Assembly (NCBI GenBank): GCA_016933315.1
Contig: JAFGBE010000155.1
Span: 1-13,456, forward strand
DNA length: 13,456 bases
Source of the DNA: Candidatus Auribacterota bacterium
GTDB taxonomy: Bacteria > Auribacterota > UBA6266
Direction: 5' to 3'
The position numbers were made by a program, and so were the translations under genes. The notes beneath the pieces were generated by a model. It was not told the origin of the DNA and searched no databases. It saw nothing but the letters and a program-made list of their open reading frames with translations. This document shows, one piece after another, positions 6,961 to 13,456 of the stretch. Numbering within the stretch: the first letter of the stretch is position 1; every line of letters begins with the position of its first letter.

Positions 6961-9183
6961 TTATTTTATATCTTCGAGCTTCTTTGCCGAGAAATTACAA
7001 TCCGGATAATTGCTGCAACCGTAGAAATATCTTCCTTTAAACCTTTTCTGTATTATTTCTCCGCCGCATTTAGGGCACTTCTTTCCGGTAGGAAGAGGTT
7101 TTGTGTTTTTGCAATTCGGAAAATCAGAACATGCGATAAAAGGCCCGTATCTCCCCGTTTTAACCACCATTTGTTTCCCGCATTTATCACACTTAATTTC
7201 TTCTTTTAATTCCGGAAGCTTGATTTCCCTTGAACCGTTCCCGAGGGGTTCCGTATAAGTACACTGTTTTGAAGGCTCCTCGGACGAGAAATTCTCGCAG
7301 CCAAGGAATTCCCCGCTTTTTCCAAATCTCTTGACAAGATAAGCTTTTATGCCTTTTTTCTCGCACTCGGGGCAGATTTTGTCTGTTTTGGTGACTTCTT
7401 TTTTTACTTCAGTCATCTTCTCGGATGCCAGCGATAGGGCTTTTTTAAACGGCACATAAAAGTCATTAAGCACTTTCAGCCAGTCTTCCTTGCCTTCCTC
7501 TATGTCATCAAGCTCGTTTTCCATCCGGGCTGTAAAATCATAATTAATGATCTCGGGAAAAGCGCTTATCAGCATGTCATTTATAACCTTGCCCAGCTCT
7601 GTAGGCAACAATCTTGATTTTTCCTTCAAAACATATTGTCTTCGCATGATAGTCTGTATTATCGGCACATATGTGCTTGGCCTTCCTATCCCTTTTTCTT
7701 CCAATGTCTTTACAAGCGTAGCCTCGGAATATCTTGCGGGCGGTTTTGTATTCATCTCCTTGCTGTCGATGTCCAGCAATTTTAATTGCTCGCCCTCTTC
7801 CATTTCAGGTAATATTACACTGTCTTCGCCGTTATTTTCATCCGCTAAATCATTCTGCTCACTGTTATTCTTTTTCCTTGCCGATGACAATGAATATACT
7901 TTTCTGAAGCCGTCAAATATGACAATGCTCCCGCTGGCGCGGAAAAGATATTTATCAGCCTGAATATCAACCGAAGTAGTCGCAATTTCACTTTGTGACA
8001 TCTGGCACGCGATAAATCTCCGCCATATAAGCTGATAAAGTTTATTTTGATCGGCGGTGAGAGCGCTTTGCAGGCTTTCCGGCGTCCGGAAAACGGATGT
8101 CGGCCTTATCGCTTCATGCGCGTCCTGGCTTGTTTTTTTCGTTTTATAGTGCCTGGGCTGGTCAGGCAAATACGAATCCTTAAAGTTTTCTTTAATATAC
8201 TGTCTTGCTTCCTGAACCGCATCATTCGATATTCTTACGGAATCGGTTCTCATATAAGTTATTAACCCCACCTGGCCCTCTCCCGGAATCTCCAGACCCT
8301 CATAAAGACTCTGCGCCACATCCATAACCTTTTTTATGCTCCAGCCCAGATAATTAACCCCGACCTGCTGCAGAACGCTCGTAGTAAAAGGAGGTGGTGG
8401 TGATTTTGAAATGTTCCTCTTCGAGATTTTGGAAATCAAAAAAGTCGCTTTGCCAAGGTCTTCTCTTATTCTTTCGGCCTGTTTCTCCGATTCAATGGCA
8501 ATCTCATCTTCCTTTTTTTTGTCCTGAACCACCTTGCATGAATCTATGCTGATCAGTTTAGCCTTGAAAGGATTCTCTTCTCCCTTCATTTTTTTCAACT
8601 CAGCAAAAATATCCCAGTACTTTACGACCGTAAAATTGTCAATTTCAGATTCTCTCTCGCATATTAACCTGAGGGCAACGGACTGAACCCGGCCGGCGCT
8701 CTGGGAACCCCTTATTTTCTTCCATAATATGGGGCTTATTTTATAACCTACTATACGGTCCAGTATTCTCCGCGCCTGCTGTGAGTTAACTTTCTTCATG
8801 TCAATTTCATGGGCGGAATTAAACGCTTTCTTGACGGCACTGCTCGTTATCTCGTTGAAAGTCACTCTTTTTATCCTGTCCGAAGGGCCCTTGATAACTT
8901 CAGAGAGATGCCAGGCAATCGCTTCACCTTCCCTGTCCGGATCAGGCGCGAGGAATATTTTTCCCGATTTTTCCGCAGCCTTCCTGATTTTGGAAACAAC
9001 GGTTTTTTTGCGCTGGATGGTAACGTATTTCGGCTTGAAATTTTTTTCTATGTCCACACCGATTTCTTTCTCGGGCAAATCCCTTACATGGCCTTCACAC
9101 GCCATAACCTCATATTCCTTACCCAATATCTTATTTATTGTCTTCGCCTTCGCAGGCGATTCAACTATAACAAGCGATTTCAT
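6961..9183 (-). CDS. topA: DNA topoisomerase I (type IA)
   Basis: This 740-residue enzyme relaxes negative supercoils in the cytoplasm by single-strand passage. The N-terminal Toprim domain (about 1-115) opens with KSLVIVESPAKAKTI, whose Glu8 is the conserved glutamate, and holds PDPDREGEAIAWHL with the acidic triad Asp81, Asp83 and Glu85. The active-site tyrosine is Tyr310 in LITYMRTDSVRIS. Other family marks are GRVQSVALRLI, DAHEAIRPT and EKGIGRPSTY. Three zinc-ribbon modules close the protein: CPEC...C...C near 604-641 (the last pair spread by an insertion), CDKC near 665-692, and CPKC near 703-729 with SNYPDC. The longest frame starts 18 codons earlier, but an AGGAGA four bases before ATG 9181-9183 and the family N-terminus fix this start; the upstream codons fall in the likely promoter. 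It follows dprA by 88 bases. Confidence 0.97.
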   Translation of the reverse strand: MKSLVIVESPAKAKTINKILGKEYEVMACEGHVRDLPEKEIGVDIEKNFKPKYVTIQRKKTVVSKIRKAAEKSGKIFLAPDPDREGEAIAWHLSEVIKGPSDRIKRVTFNEITSSAVKKAFNSAHEIDMKKVNSQQARRILDRIVGYKISPILWKKIRGSQSAGRVQSVALRLICERESEIDNFTVVKYWDIFAELKKMKGEENPFKAKLISIDSCKVVQDKKKEDEIAIESEKQAERIREDLGKATFLISKISKRNISKSPPPPFTTSVLQQVGVNYLGWSIKKVMDVAQSLYEGLEIPGEGQVGLITYMRTDSVRISNDAVQEARQYIKENFKDSYLPDQPRHYKTKKTSQDAHEAIRPTSVFRTPESLQSALTADQNKLYQLIWRRFIACQMSQSEIATTSVDIQADKYLFRASGSIVIFDGFRKVYSLSSARKKNNSEQNDLADENNGEDSVILPEMEEGEQLKLLDIDSKEMNTKPPARYSEATLVKTLEEKGIGRPSTYVPIIQTIMRRQYVLKEKSRLLPTELGKVINDMLISAFPEIINYDFTARMENELDDIEEGKEDWLKVLNDFYVPFKKALSLASEKMTEVKKEVTKTDKICPECEKKGIKAYLVKRFGKSGEFLGCENFSSEEPSKQCTYTEPLGNGSREIKLPELKEEIKCDKCGKQMVVKTGRYGPFIACSDFPNCKNTKPLPTGKKCPKCGGEIIQKRFKGRYFYGCSNYPDCNFSAKKLEDIK

Positions 9184-9187
9184 CTGT

Positions 9188-9193
9188 TCTCCT
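9188..9193 (-). promoter_or_regulatory. Shine-Dalgarno deciding the topA start
   Basis: AGGAGA on the minus strand ends four bases before the ATG at 9181-9183. Because type IA topoisomerases normally begin only a few residues before the VIVESP strand, this start is preferred to the in-frame upstream codons. Confidence 0.75.
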
Positions 9194-9227
9194 GTTTTCA
9201 TTTTCGTCTTTCTTCTAAAAGCGCACG

Positions 9228-9256
9228 ATACTAACAAATAAAAACTTTTTTGTAAA
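9228..9256 (-). promoter_or_regulatory. topA: Probable sigma70-type promoter for topA
   Basis: The dprA-topA gap has TTTACA, a 17-base spacer and TAGTAT on the minus strand, matching 5/6 and 4/6 of the consensus at ideal spacing. The start of transcription would fall near 9221, giving a leader of about 38 bases with the AGGAGA site. This suggests topA can be expressed apart from dprA. The hexamers sit in AT-rich sequence, so it is a prediction only. Confidence 0.45.
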
Positions 9257-9271
9257 CCCTATAAAATACTT

Positions 9272-10351
9272 TCAGCATTTTCCGAAAATATTTCCCGGAA
9301 GTTTTTTTATCAGATGCCTCATCTGAAGGCTAAAAAGGATTGTTGCCAAATCCACCGCTTCCATCCCGCTCAACGCGGAAATATCTTCTATGCTTAGCTC
9401 GTCCGCCTCAAGCAGTTCCATAATCTTCAGCTCGTCGGGAGAAAGGACCTGTCCGCTATCGCATGATCTGTTTTCGCGCTTACAAGCATCCGCCAGTCCA
9501 AAGATAAAATCATCAGGCTCGGCGACACAATAAGCCCCGTCTTTTATAAGCCGGTTCGAGCCTTCAGATAATTTCGAATCGATTCTGCCGGGGACAGCGT
9601 ATACGTCTTTTCCCTCCTCCAGCGCAAAATTCGCGGTTATAAGCGACCCGGACTTCAGAGAAGCCTCAATAACCAATACCCTGGAACATAATCCGCTTAT
9701 TATCCTGTTTCTCCTCGGGAAATTACCGGGATTGGGATTGCTCCTCAATGTAAATTCGCTGATAACCAATCCTGTTTCGGAAATTTTTCCGGTGAACTTG
9801 CTGTTTTCCCGCGGATAGATATTAAGAATCCCGCTTCCGAGAACAGCGACTGTCGCGCCGCCGGCATCCAGAGCCCCTTTGTGAGCGCTTATATCAATTC
9901 CCCTTGCCAAACCGCTAACAACACTTATCCCTCTTGAAGCCGCTTCATAGCTTATTTTATACGCTGTTTTTTTACCGTAATCGCTTGCTCTGCGTGAACC
10001 AACGATGGCAACAGACGGTTTCAAAAGGCATGAAAGGTCCCCCTTTGCATATATGACGGGGGGCTGTTGCCGGAGGTTCAGAAGGGAAACAGGATACTCT
10101 TTATCGATAACGGTTATTATGGAGACCCCGTTCTCCCTGCACAAGTCTTTTTCAGCCTGCAGGTCAAAATACTCCTCATGTTTTTTCATTACACTGATTT
10201 CATCGCGGGAAAGAGCTGTTTTTCCGCGTCCGGCGGCGGTAGCCCTGAACGAATCTGCAGGATTTCCTGCAGTACTCAATATTTTCCCTATCTTGACCGG
10301 GCCAAAACCCGGAAGAGCATTCAAAATAATTATGGCATCACGATCTGTCAT
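9272..10351 (-). CDS. dprA: DNA-processing protein DprA (Smf)
   Basis: DprA binds incoming single-stranded DNA during natural transformation and loads RecA onto it in the cytoplasm. The protein is 359 residues, the common length for versions with an extra C-terminal domain. An N-terminal helix-hairpin-helix region is seen at 10-25 (LNALPGFGPVKIGKIL). The Rossmann-like DNA-binding core at about 85-285 carries the family motifs GSRRASDYG (118-126), SGLARGIDISAH (146-157), FPRRNRIISG (211-220) and EASLKSGSLITA (229-240). A small winged-helix (DprA_WH/DML1-like) segment lies at about 305-355. GGAG eight bases before the ATG supports the start, and an in-frame stop at 10388-10390 rules out an earlier one. 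The gene follows aroB by 93 bases, probably in the same transcript. dprA alone does not prove competence, as it is widespread in bacteria. Confidence 0.96.
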   Translation of the reverse strand: MTDRDAIIILNALPGFGPVKIGKILSTAGNPADSFRATAAGRGKTALSRDEISVMKKHEEYFDLQAEKDLCRENGVSIITVIDKEYPVSLLNLRQQPPVIYAKGDLSCLLKPSVAIVGSRRASDYGKKTAYKISYEAASRGISVVSGLARGIDISAHKGALDAGGATVAVLGSGILNIYPRENSKFTGKISETGLVISEFTLRSNPNPGNFPRRNRIISGLCSRVLVIEASLKSGSLITANFALEEGKDVYAVPGRIDSKLSEGSNRLIKDGAYCVAEPDDFIFGLADACKRENRSCDSGQVLSPDELKIMELLEADELSIEDISALSGMEAVDLATILFSLQMRHLIKKLPGNIFGKC

Positions 10352-10423
10352 AGTACCGGCTCCGCTGAAACAGGACTGATAATGACGCTAAAATACCCAT
10401 TGCGAATAAAATCTTCAAGGAAA

Positions 10424-10450
10424 ATCTGATTTAAGTCCGGAAAATCAGAT
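10424..10450 (-). terminator. Inverted repeat at the end of aroB (possible weak terminator)
   Basis: On the minus strand ATCTGATTT and AAATCAGAT form a perfect nine-base-pair inverted repeat around a nine-base loop, followed by TTTTCC. It begins at the aroB stop codon. The stem is AT-rich and the T-run short, so termination would be partial at best; it may instead be an mRNA-stabilising or processing hairpin between aroB and dprA. Confidence 0.35.
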
Positions 10451-11536
10451 AAAAACCGAATTAACAGCCTTTGATATCAGGGCATCGTCAATATCGTCAT
10501 CTATTGTGACCTTGCCGATTCTTACGGGGAGCACAAACCTGACTTTGCCGTCTCTAACTTTTTTATCGCTTTTCAGAGCTTTGATGATGTCATCCGCAGC
10601 GAATCTTGACTGTGACACCGGAAGCCCGGCATCTTGAAGCAGTTTGTTCTGTTTCTCAAGTTCTTTTTCCGGGAATATACCTTTCAATACCGCTATACGT
10701 CCGGCAACAGACATACCTATGGAAACAGCCTGTCCGTGTAAAACAGACTTATAAGAAGACAGAGATTCAACGGCATGTGCCACAGTATGTCCATAATTGA
10801 GAATAGCCCTCAGTCCGGATTCCTTTTCGTCTTTCGAAACTATATCCGCTTTAATCCTGCAGGAAACAGAAATCATCTTAACCAGCAAGTTTTTATCCTT
10901 CGAAAGAATCCCCTTCAGGTTTCCTTCAAGGAATCCAAAATAATTTCTGTCTTTTATAATACCGTGTTTAATAATCTCAGACATGCCCTCTGTAAACACT
11001 TCTTCTTTCAATGAATCAAGGACATCAACATCTATAAATACTGCCTTGGGCTGATAAAAAGTCCCTATGAGATTTTTACCCGCCGGGAGATTAACCGCCG
11101 TTTTGCCGCCTATGCTGGCGTCAACCTGCGCAAGTAAAGTAGTCGGAACCTGGATAAACGGTATCCCCCTCATGTATATGGAAGCGGCAAATCCTGTTAA
11201 ATCCCCTATCACGCCTCCCCCCAGAGCCAGGAGGGAATGAGTTCTGTCTATGTTGTTTTTAAGGAGCTCTTCGCAAATACGCTTTGCAGTTTCAATTGAT
11301 TTCTGCTCTTCTCCGTCCGGAATGATAACGGTCACAACTCTAAAACCGGACTGTTTCAGCGAAGACCTCACCTTTTCAAGGTAAAGAGGGGCCACTACGT
11401 CATTTGTTACGATTGCAACAGTGCTTCCCTGCAGTATGTTGCCGACAGCCGCGCCGATATCGCCTATCAGTCCCATGCCTATACTGACAGGGTAGCTGTC
11501 TTTACCGAGCTTTACAATAATCTTTTCCTGTTTCAT
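10445..11536 (-). CDS. aroB: 3-dehydroquinate synthase
   Basis: AroB converts 3-deoxy-D-arabino-heptulosonate 7-phosphate to 3-dehydroquinate, the second step of the shikimate pathway, using NAD+ and a divalent metal in the cytoplasm. The 363-residue product has the typical length. Visible marks are the NAD-binding ALGGGVIGDLTGFAASIYMRG (104-124, shown by its key residues GGGVIGD), the PTTLLAQVDASIGGKTAVN stretch (131-149), and KNLIGTFYQP (154-163). Metal ligands by alignment to known DHQ synthases are Glu187 (EGMSEIIKHG), His250 (NYGHTVAHAVE) and His267 (LHGQAVSIGM). The longest frame adds 11 codons, but GGAGGG eight bases before ATG 11534-11536 and the family N-terminus favour this start. 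It is the first gene of the leftward set and is divergent from the PLD-like gene. Confidence 0.96.
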   Translation of the reverse strand: MKQEKIIVKLGKDSYPVSIGMGLIGDIGAAVGNILQGSTVAIVTNDVVAPLYLEKVRSSLKQSGFRVVTVIIPDGEEQKSIETAKRICEELLKNNIDRTHSLLALGGGVIGDLTGFAASIYMRGIPFIQVPTTLLAQVDASIGGKTAVNLPAGKNLIGTFYQPKAVFIDVDVLDSLKEEVFTEGMSEIIKHGIIKDRNYFGFLEGNLKGILSKDKNLLVKMISVSCRIKADIVSKDEKESGLRAILNYGHTVAHAVESLSSYKSVLHGQAVSIGMSVAGRIAVLKGIFPEKELEKQNKLLQDAGLPVSQSRFAADDIIKALKSDKKVRDGKVRFVLPVRIGKVTIDDDIDDALISKAVNSVFI

Positions 11537-11544
11537 CCACACAG

Positions 11545-11550
11545 CCCTCC
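11545..11550 (-). promoter_or_regulatory. aroB: Shine-Dalgarno deciding the aroB start
   Basis: GGAGGG on the minus strand is eight bases before the ATG at 11534-11536. An in-frame GTG (11540-11542) is only a few bases from it, and the ATG 11 codons upstream lies before it, so the inner ATG is the best-placed start. Confidence 0.6.
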
Positions 11551-11559
11551 GCCTGAATA

Positions 11560-11588
11560 AATATACCAAATTTAGCCGGAAATAAAAA
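11560..11588 (-). promoter_or_regulatory. Possible promoter for aroB
   Basis: TATATT (5/6 to the -10 consensus) lies on the minus strand 23 bases before the aroB ATG, with a weak TTTTTA 17 bases upstream as -35. The leader would be short but still includes the GGAGGG site. The whole 105-base divergent gap 11537-11641 is very AT-rich in its middle, and I see no clear operator palindrome in it. Confidence 0.3.
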
Positions 11589-11641
11589 ATTAAATTAAAA
11601 AATAATGGATTTTTTTGCCCTGAGATACTATTCTTATCATT

Positions 11642-12637
11642 ATGAAAAAGATATTTGCCTGCGCATTTTTGCTGATGTTGTTATGCAGGACAACATTCTG
11701 TCCGGCTGAAGACGTCGTGCCTGTCAATAACTCCGATTACGGGGCCGTACTGGAAAGAGAAATCGCGCTTGCAAGAAAAAACATCTATATAATCAATTAT
11801 TCTTTCTATGACAGCGGCGCCGCGGGAAAGATAATAAAGCTGCTGAAAGACGCTTCTATAAAGGGAGTGGATGTAAGAATACTGCTGGATGACAATTCCA
11901 GATACAGCAAATCATTTATCAAAAAATATTCTTCGTATTTCAAAATAAAGCTTGATTCCCCTGAAAAAACAACCCATTGCAAACTGATAATATTTGACTC
12001 AAACAGGGTGCTGATAGGCTCGACTAACCTCAGCGATAACTCAATAAGAAACAATAATGAAACAAACGCCCTGATTTACTCCCAGGATACTGCAGGCTAT
12101 TTCACAGATTACTTCAAGGAAATGTGGAGAAAATCAGACGAAGACATCGCTATCGGGAAGAAAGGCCCCTCATCCATAGACCCTCTCACGGACAGGGATA
12201 TATACCCCGCATTAATCAGGCTTATTTCAGAAGCGAAGGACCGCTTATATGTCTGCGCGTATATAGTCAATTCCGACCCTGAGAAACCGGATAACAAAAC
12301 CAAATCGATACTTGATGAAATCATAAAGGCTAAAAACCGCGGCGCAGAAGTCAAATTCATTATGGAAAAAAATGACACGGACGATTACGTAAATGCCATT
12401 AACAAAAACACTTTCGATTACCTTAAGGGAAAGGGCATTGACATCCGATTCGACAATCCTGAGACTATCACCCATGCAAAACTGCTGATATCCGACGACA
12501 GCGTACTGCTGGGTTCCGCAAACTGGGGATACGGGGGCCTTAACCTTTATCATGAATCCGCTGTTATAATAAAAATCCCCGAAGTGGCGGCGGATTATGC
12601 CGGTTATTTCAATGAATTGTGGAAAAACAGCAAATGA
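11642..12637 (+). CDS. Exported phospholipase D-superfamily protein with two HKD motifs
   Basis: This 331-residue protein has a Sec signal peptide (MKKIFACAFLLMLLCRTTFC, then PA before the likely cut) and two tandem PLD-fold halves. HKD motif 1 is His112, Lys114 and Asp119 in THCKLIIFDSNRVLIGSTN; motif 2 is His278, Lys280 and Asp285 in THAKLLISDDSVLLGSANW. Both are followed by the family's GS.N, and each half has the usual glutamate a little later (NNNETNAL, LYHESAVI). The family includes phospholipases, cardiolipin synthases and nucleases, all working by a covalent phosphohistidine; the substrate here is undecided. The short, loopless halves resemble Nuc-type endonucleases or minimal transferases. 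The exported location argues for envelope lipid or extracellular DNA. No good Shine-Dalgarno precedes the ATG. The gene overlaps the next by ATGA, so the two are probably one operon. Confidence 0.88.
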   Translation: MKKIFACAFLLMLLCRTTFCPAEDVVPVNNSDYGAVLEREIALARKNIYIINYSFYDSGAAGKIIKLLKDASIKGVDVRILLDDNSRYSKSFIKKYSSYFKIKLDSPEKTTHCKLIIFDSNRVLIGSTNLSDNSIRNNNETNALIYSQDTAGYFTDYFKEMWRKSDEDIAIGKKGPSSIDPLTDRDIYPALIRLISEAKDRLYVCAYIVNSDPEKPDNKTKSILDEIIKAKNRGAEVKFIMEKNDTDDYVNAINKNTFDYLKGKGIDIRFDNPETITHAKLLISDDSVLLGSANWGYGGLNLYHESAVIIKIPEVAADYAGYFNELWKNSK

Positions 12638-13456
12638 GAATGAGTCTTTCTGACCCAAAAAAATTCTTCGTTTTTTCGCTGCTGGTCATATTCACACTGA
12701 TAAATATACTGATTTTTATCCAGCATTCCATGGAAAACATCAATTCTTTCTGGGAGATAGAACTCGGCGAGGGAATAACTTTAAATGAAGTTTACAGGTT
12801 AAGCGCAGGTCTTCCAATCTATAAGAGCCTGGACGACTACCCCCTCATACAGGTCTGTTACCCCCCTCTCTCCCTGTGGTTAATGTCTTTTCTTCTTCCG
12901 GACAACCCGGATTTCATGTTCGGCTCATGCAGAATTCTTGTCTTTATTTCATCGCTTGCGGTATCGTTAATCGTTTTTCTCACTATTAAAAACCTGACCA
13001 GGAACTGGTTTGTATCTTTTATAGGCCTGGGAATCTATTTCTCATTTACCCATATACTGATGTGGGGGTCCTTGCTGCGAGTGGATTTCCCGGGAATATT
13101 TTTCATGATGTTTTCCTTGTACCTGTTTATGCTTGGCGAGAACAAAAACGGTTTCTCAAGATACCTTTTCGCGTTTCCCCTGATACTGGGATTGCTCGCA
13201 AAGCATTCGCTTCTCGCTGTACCTGCAGGCATTTTCACATTTTGCCTGCTTAAAAAGGATTTTAAGAGGATGGCAGCTCTTGTCGGCGGCTGCTCCGCAG
13301 CGGGCATTATTTTCCTGGCAATAAACATGGCAACCCGCGGAGAATTCTTCAGGCATATTTTTCTATACACTTCGCCTATATGGAGCATCGACCTCCTTAT
13401 CCTGCAATTGCCGCCCGTATTGGTGGATTTCATTCTATATGCCCCTGTGCTTCTCT
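12634..13456 (+). CDS. Multi-pass membrane GT-C-like glycosyltransferase, N-terminal part (cut by window edge)
   Basis: The frame is open from the ATG at 12634 to the right edge, giving 274 residues with no stop. It starts in the ATGA overlap with the PLD-like gene's stop, implying translational coupling; a second ATG two codons later is an alternative. Hydrophobic segments are seen near 11-30, 73-88, 100-118, 125-145, 152-168, 175-200, 213-232 and 258-274. The first outside loop holds WEIELGEG (40-47), then a YPLIQVCYPPLSLW stretch (69-82). This layout of an acidic first loop, a YPPL motif and many helices resembles GT39/GT87/ArnT-like GT-C enzymes, which move sugars from polyprenyl-phosphate carriers onto lipids, glycans or proteins at the outer face of the membrane. 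It could instead be an O-antigen-type or uncharacterised membrane protein. No donor or acceptor can be named. Confidence 0.7.
   Translation, partial: MRMSLSDPKKFFVFSLLVIFTLINILIFIQHSMENINSFWEIELGEGITLNEVYRLSAGLPIYKSLDDYPLIQVCYPPLSLWLMSFLLPDNPDFMFGSCRILVFISSLAVSLIVFLTIKNLTRNWFVSFIGLGIYFSFTHILMWGSLLRVDFPGIFFMMFSLYLFMLGENKNGFSRYLFAFPLILGLLAKHSLLAVPAGIFTFCLLKKDFKRMAALVGGCSAAGIIFLAINMATRGEFFRHIFLYTSPIWSIDLLILQLPPVLVDFILYAPVLL

Noticed and set aside
6911..6973. Direct repeat GATATAAAATA at the topA end and in the gap
   Set aside because: Two short AT-rich copies, one being the last codons of topA; likely chance, and no third copy seen.
9184..9237. Eighteen-codon N-terminal extension of TopA
   Set aside because: It covers the likely promoter and Shine-Dalgarno and is absent from the family's usual N-terminus.
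8798..9241. Two overlapping plus-strand frames opposite the topA start
   Set aside because: They are antisense to the conserved Toprim region of topA and have no family features.
13035..13433. Minus-strand open frame of 132 codons near the right edge
   Set aside because: The plus strand here encodes a continuous hydrophobic protein, open from 12634, with membrane-helix pattern and ATGA coupling; the opposite frame is Arg/Lys/Ser rich without a domain.

Overview
This window carries nine genes. Seven lie on the minus strand and read leftwards from about 11.5 kb to position 1: aroB, dprA, topA, a secreted clan GH-A-type glycoside hydrolase, a single Xer recombinase, a second large secreted glycosidase-like protein, and the start of a HAD-family phosphatase. 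Two lie on the plus strand at the right end: an exported phospholipase D-superfamily protein and the start of a multi-pass membrane GT-C-like glycosyltransferase. Both end genes are cut by the window. I see no RNA genes, CRISPR array, insertion sequence or integrase remnant, and no stretch over 300 bases without a gene; the longest gap is 105 bases.

The organism looks like an uncultured bacterium of moderate GC with Sec-type exported proteins. Neighbouring dprA, topA and a tyrosine recombinase echo the dprA-topA-(trmFO)-xerC order known in Firmicutes and some other phyla. Large secreted enzymes with discoidin or DUF5060-like modules suggest a polysaccharide-degrading lineage. Omnitrophota or another PVC-like or candidate phylum is plausible, but this is inference and no marker here settles it.

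Layout by region: (a) 1-160, partial HAD gene, start-coupled to the preceding gene. (b) 157-3603, secreted protein with three discoidin repeats and an (alpha/alpha)6 glucoamylase-like domain. (c) 3632-4534, Xer recombinase with a complete active site. (d) 4527-6887, secreted DUF5060/TIM-barrel hydrolase whose stop overlaps the xer start. (e) 6961-9183, topoisomerase I behind its own plausible promoter. (f) 9272-10351, DprA. (g) 10445-11536, 3-dehydroquinate synthase. (h) 11537-11641, divergent intergenic region. (i) 11642-13456, the PLD-like gene coupled by ATGA to the membrane glycosyltransferase.

The housekeeping genes (chorismate synthesis, DNA uptake/processing, supercoiling, chromosome dimer resolution) are interleaved with two secreted carbohydrate-active enzymes through very short spacings or overlaps, so co-transcription of at least the lower part (d to a) is likely. 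Several gene starts given here are downstream of the longest possible open frames, because the Shine-Dalgarno position, signal peptide or family N-terminus favours the inner start.
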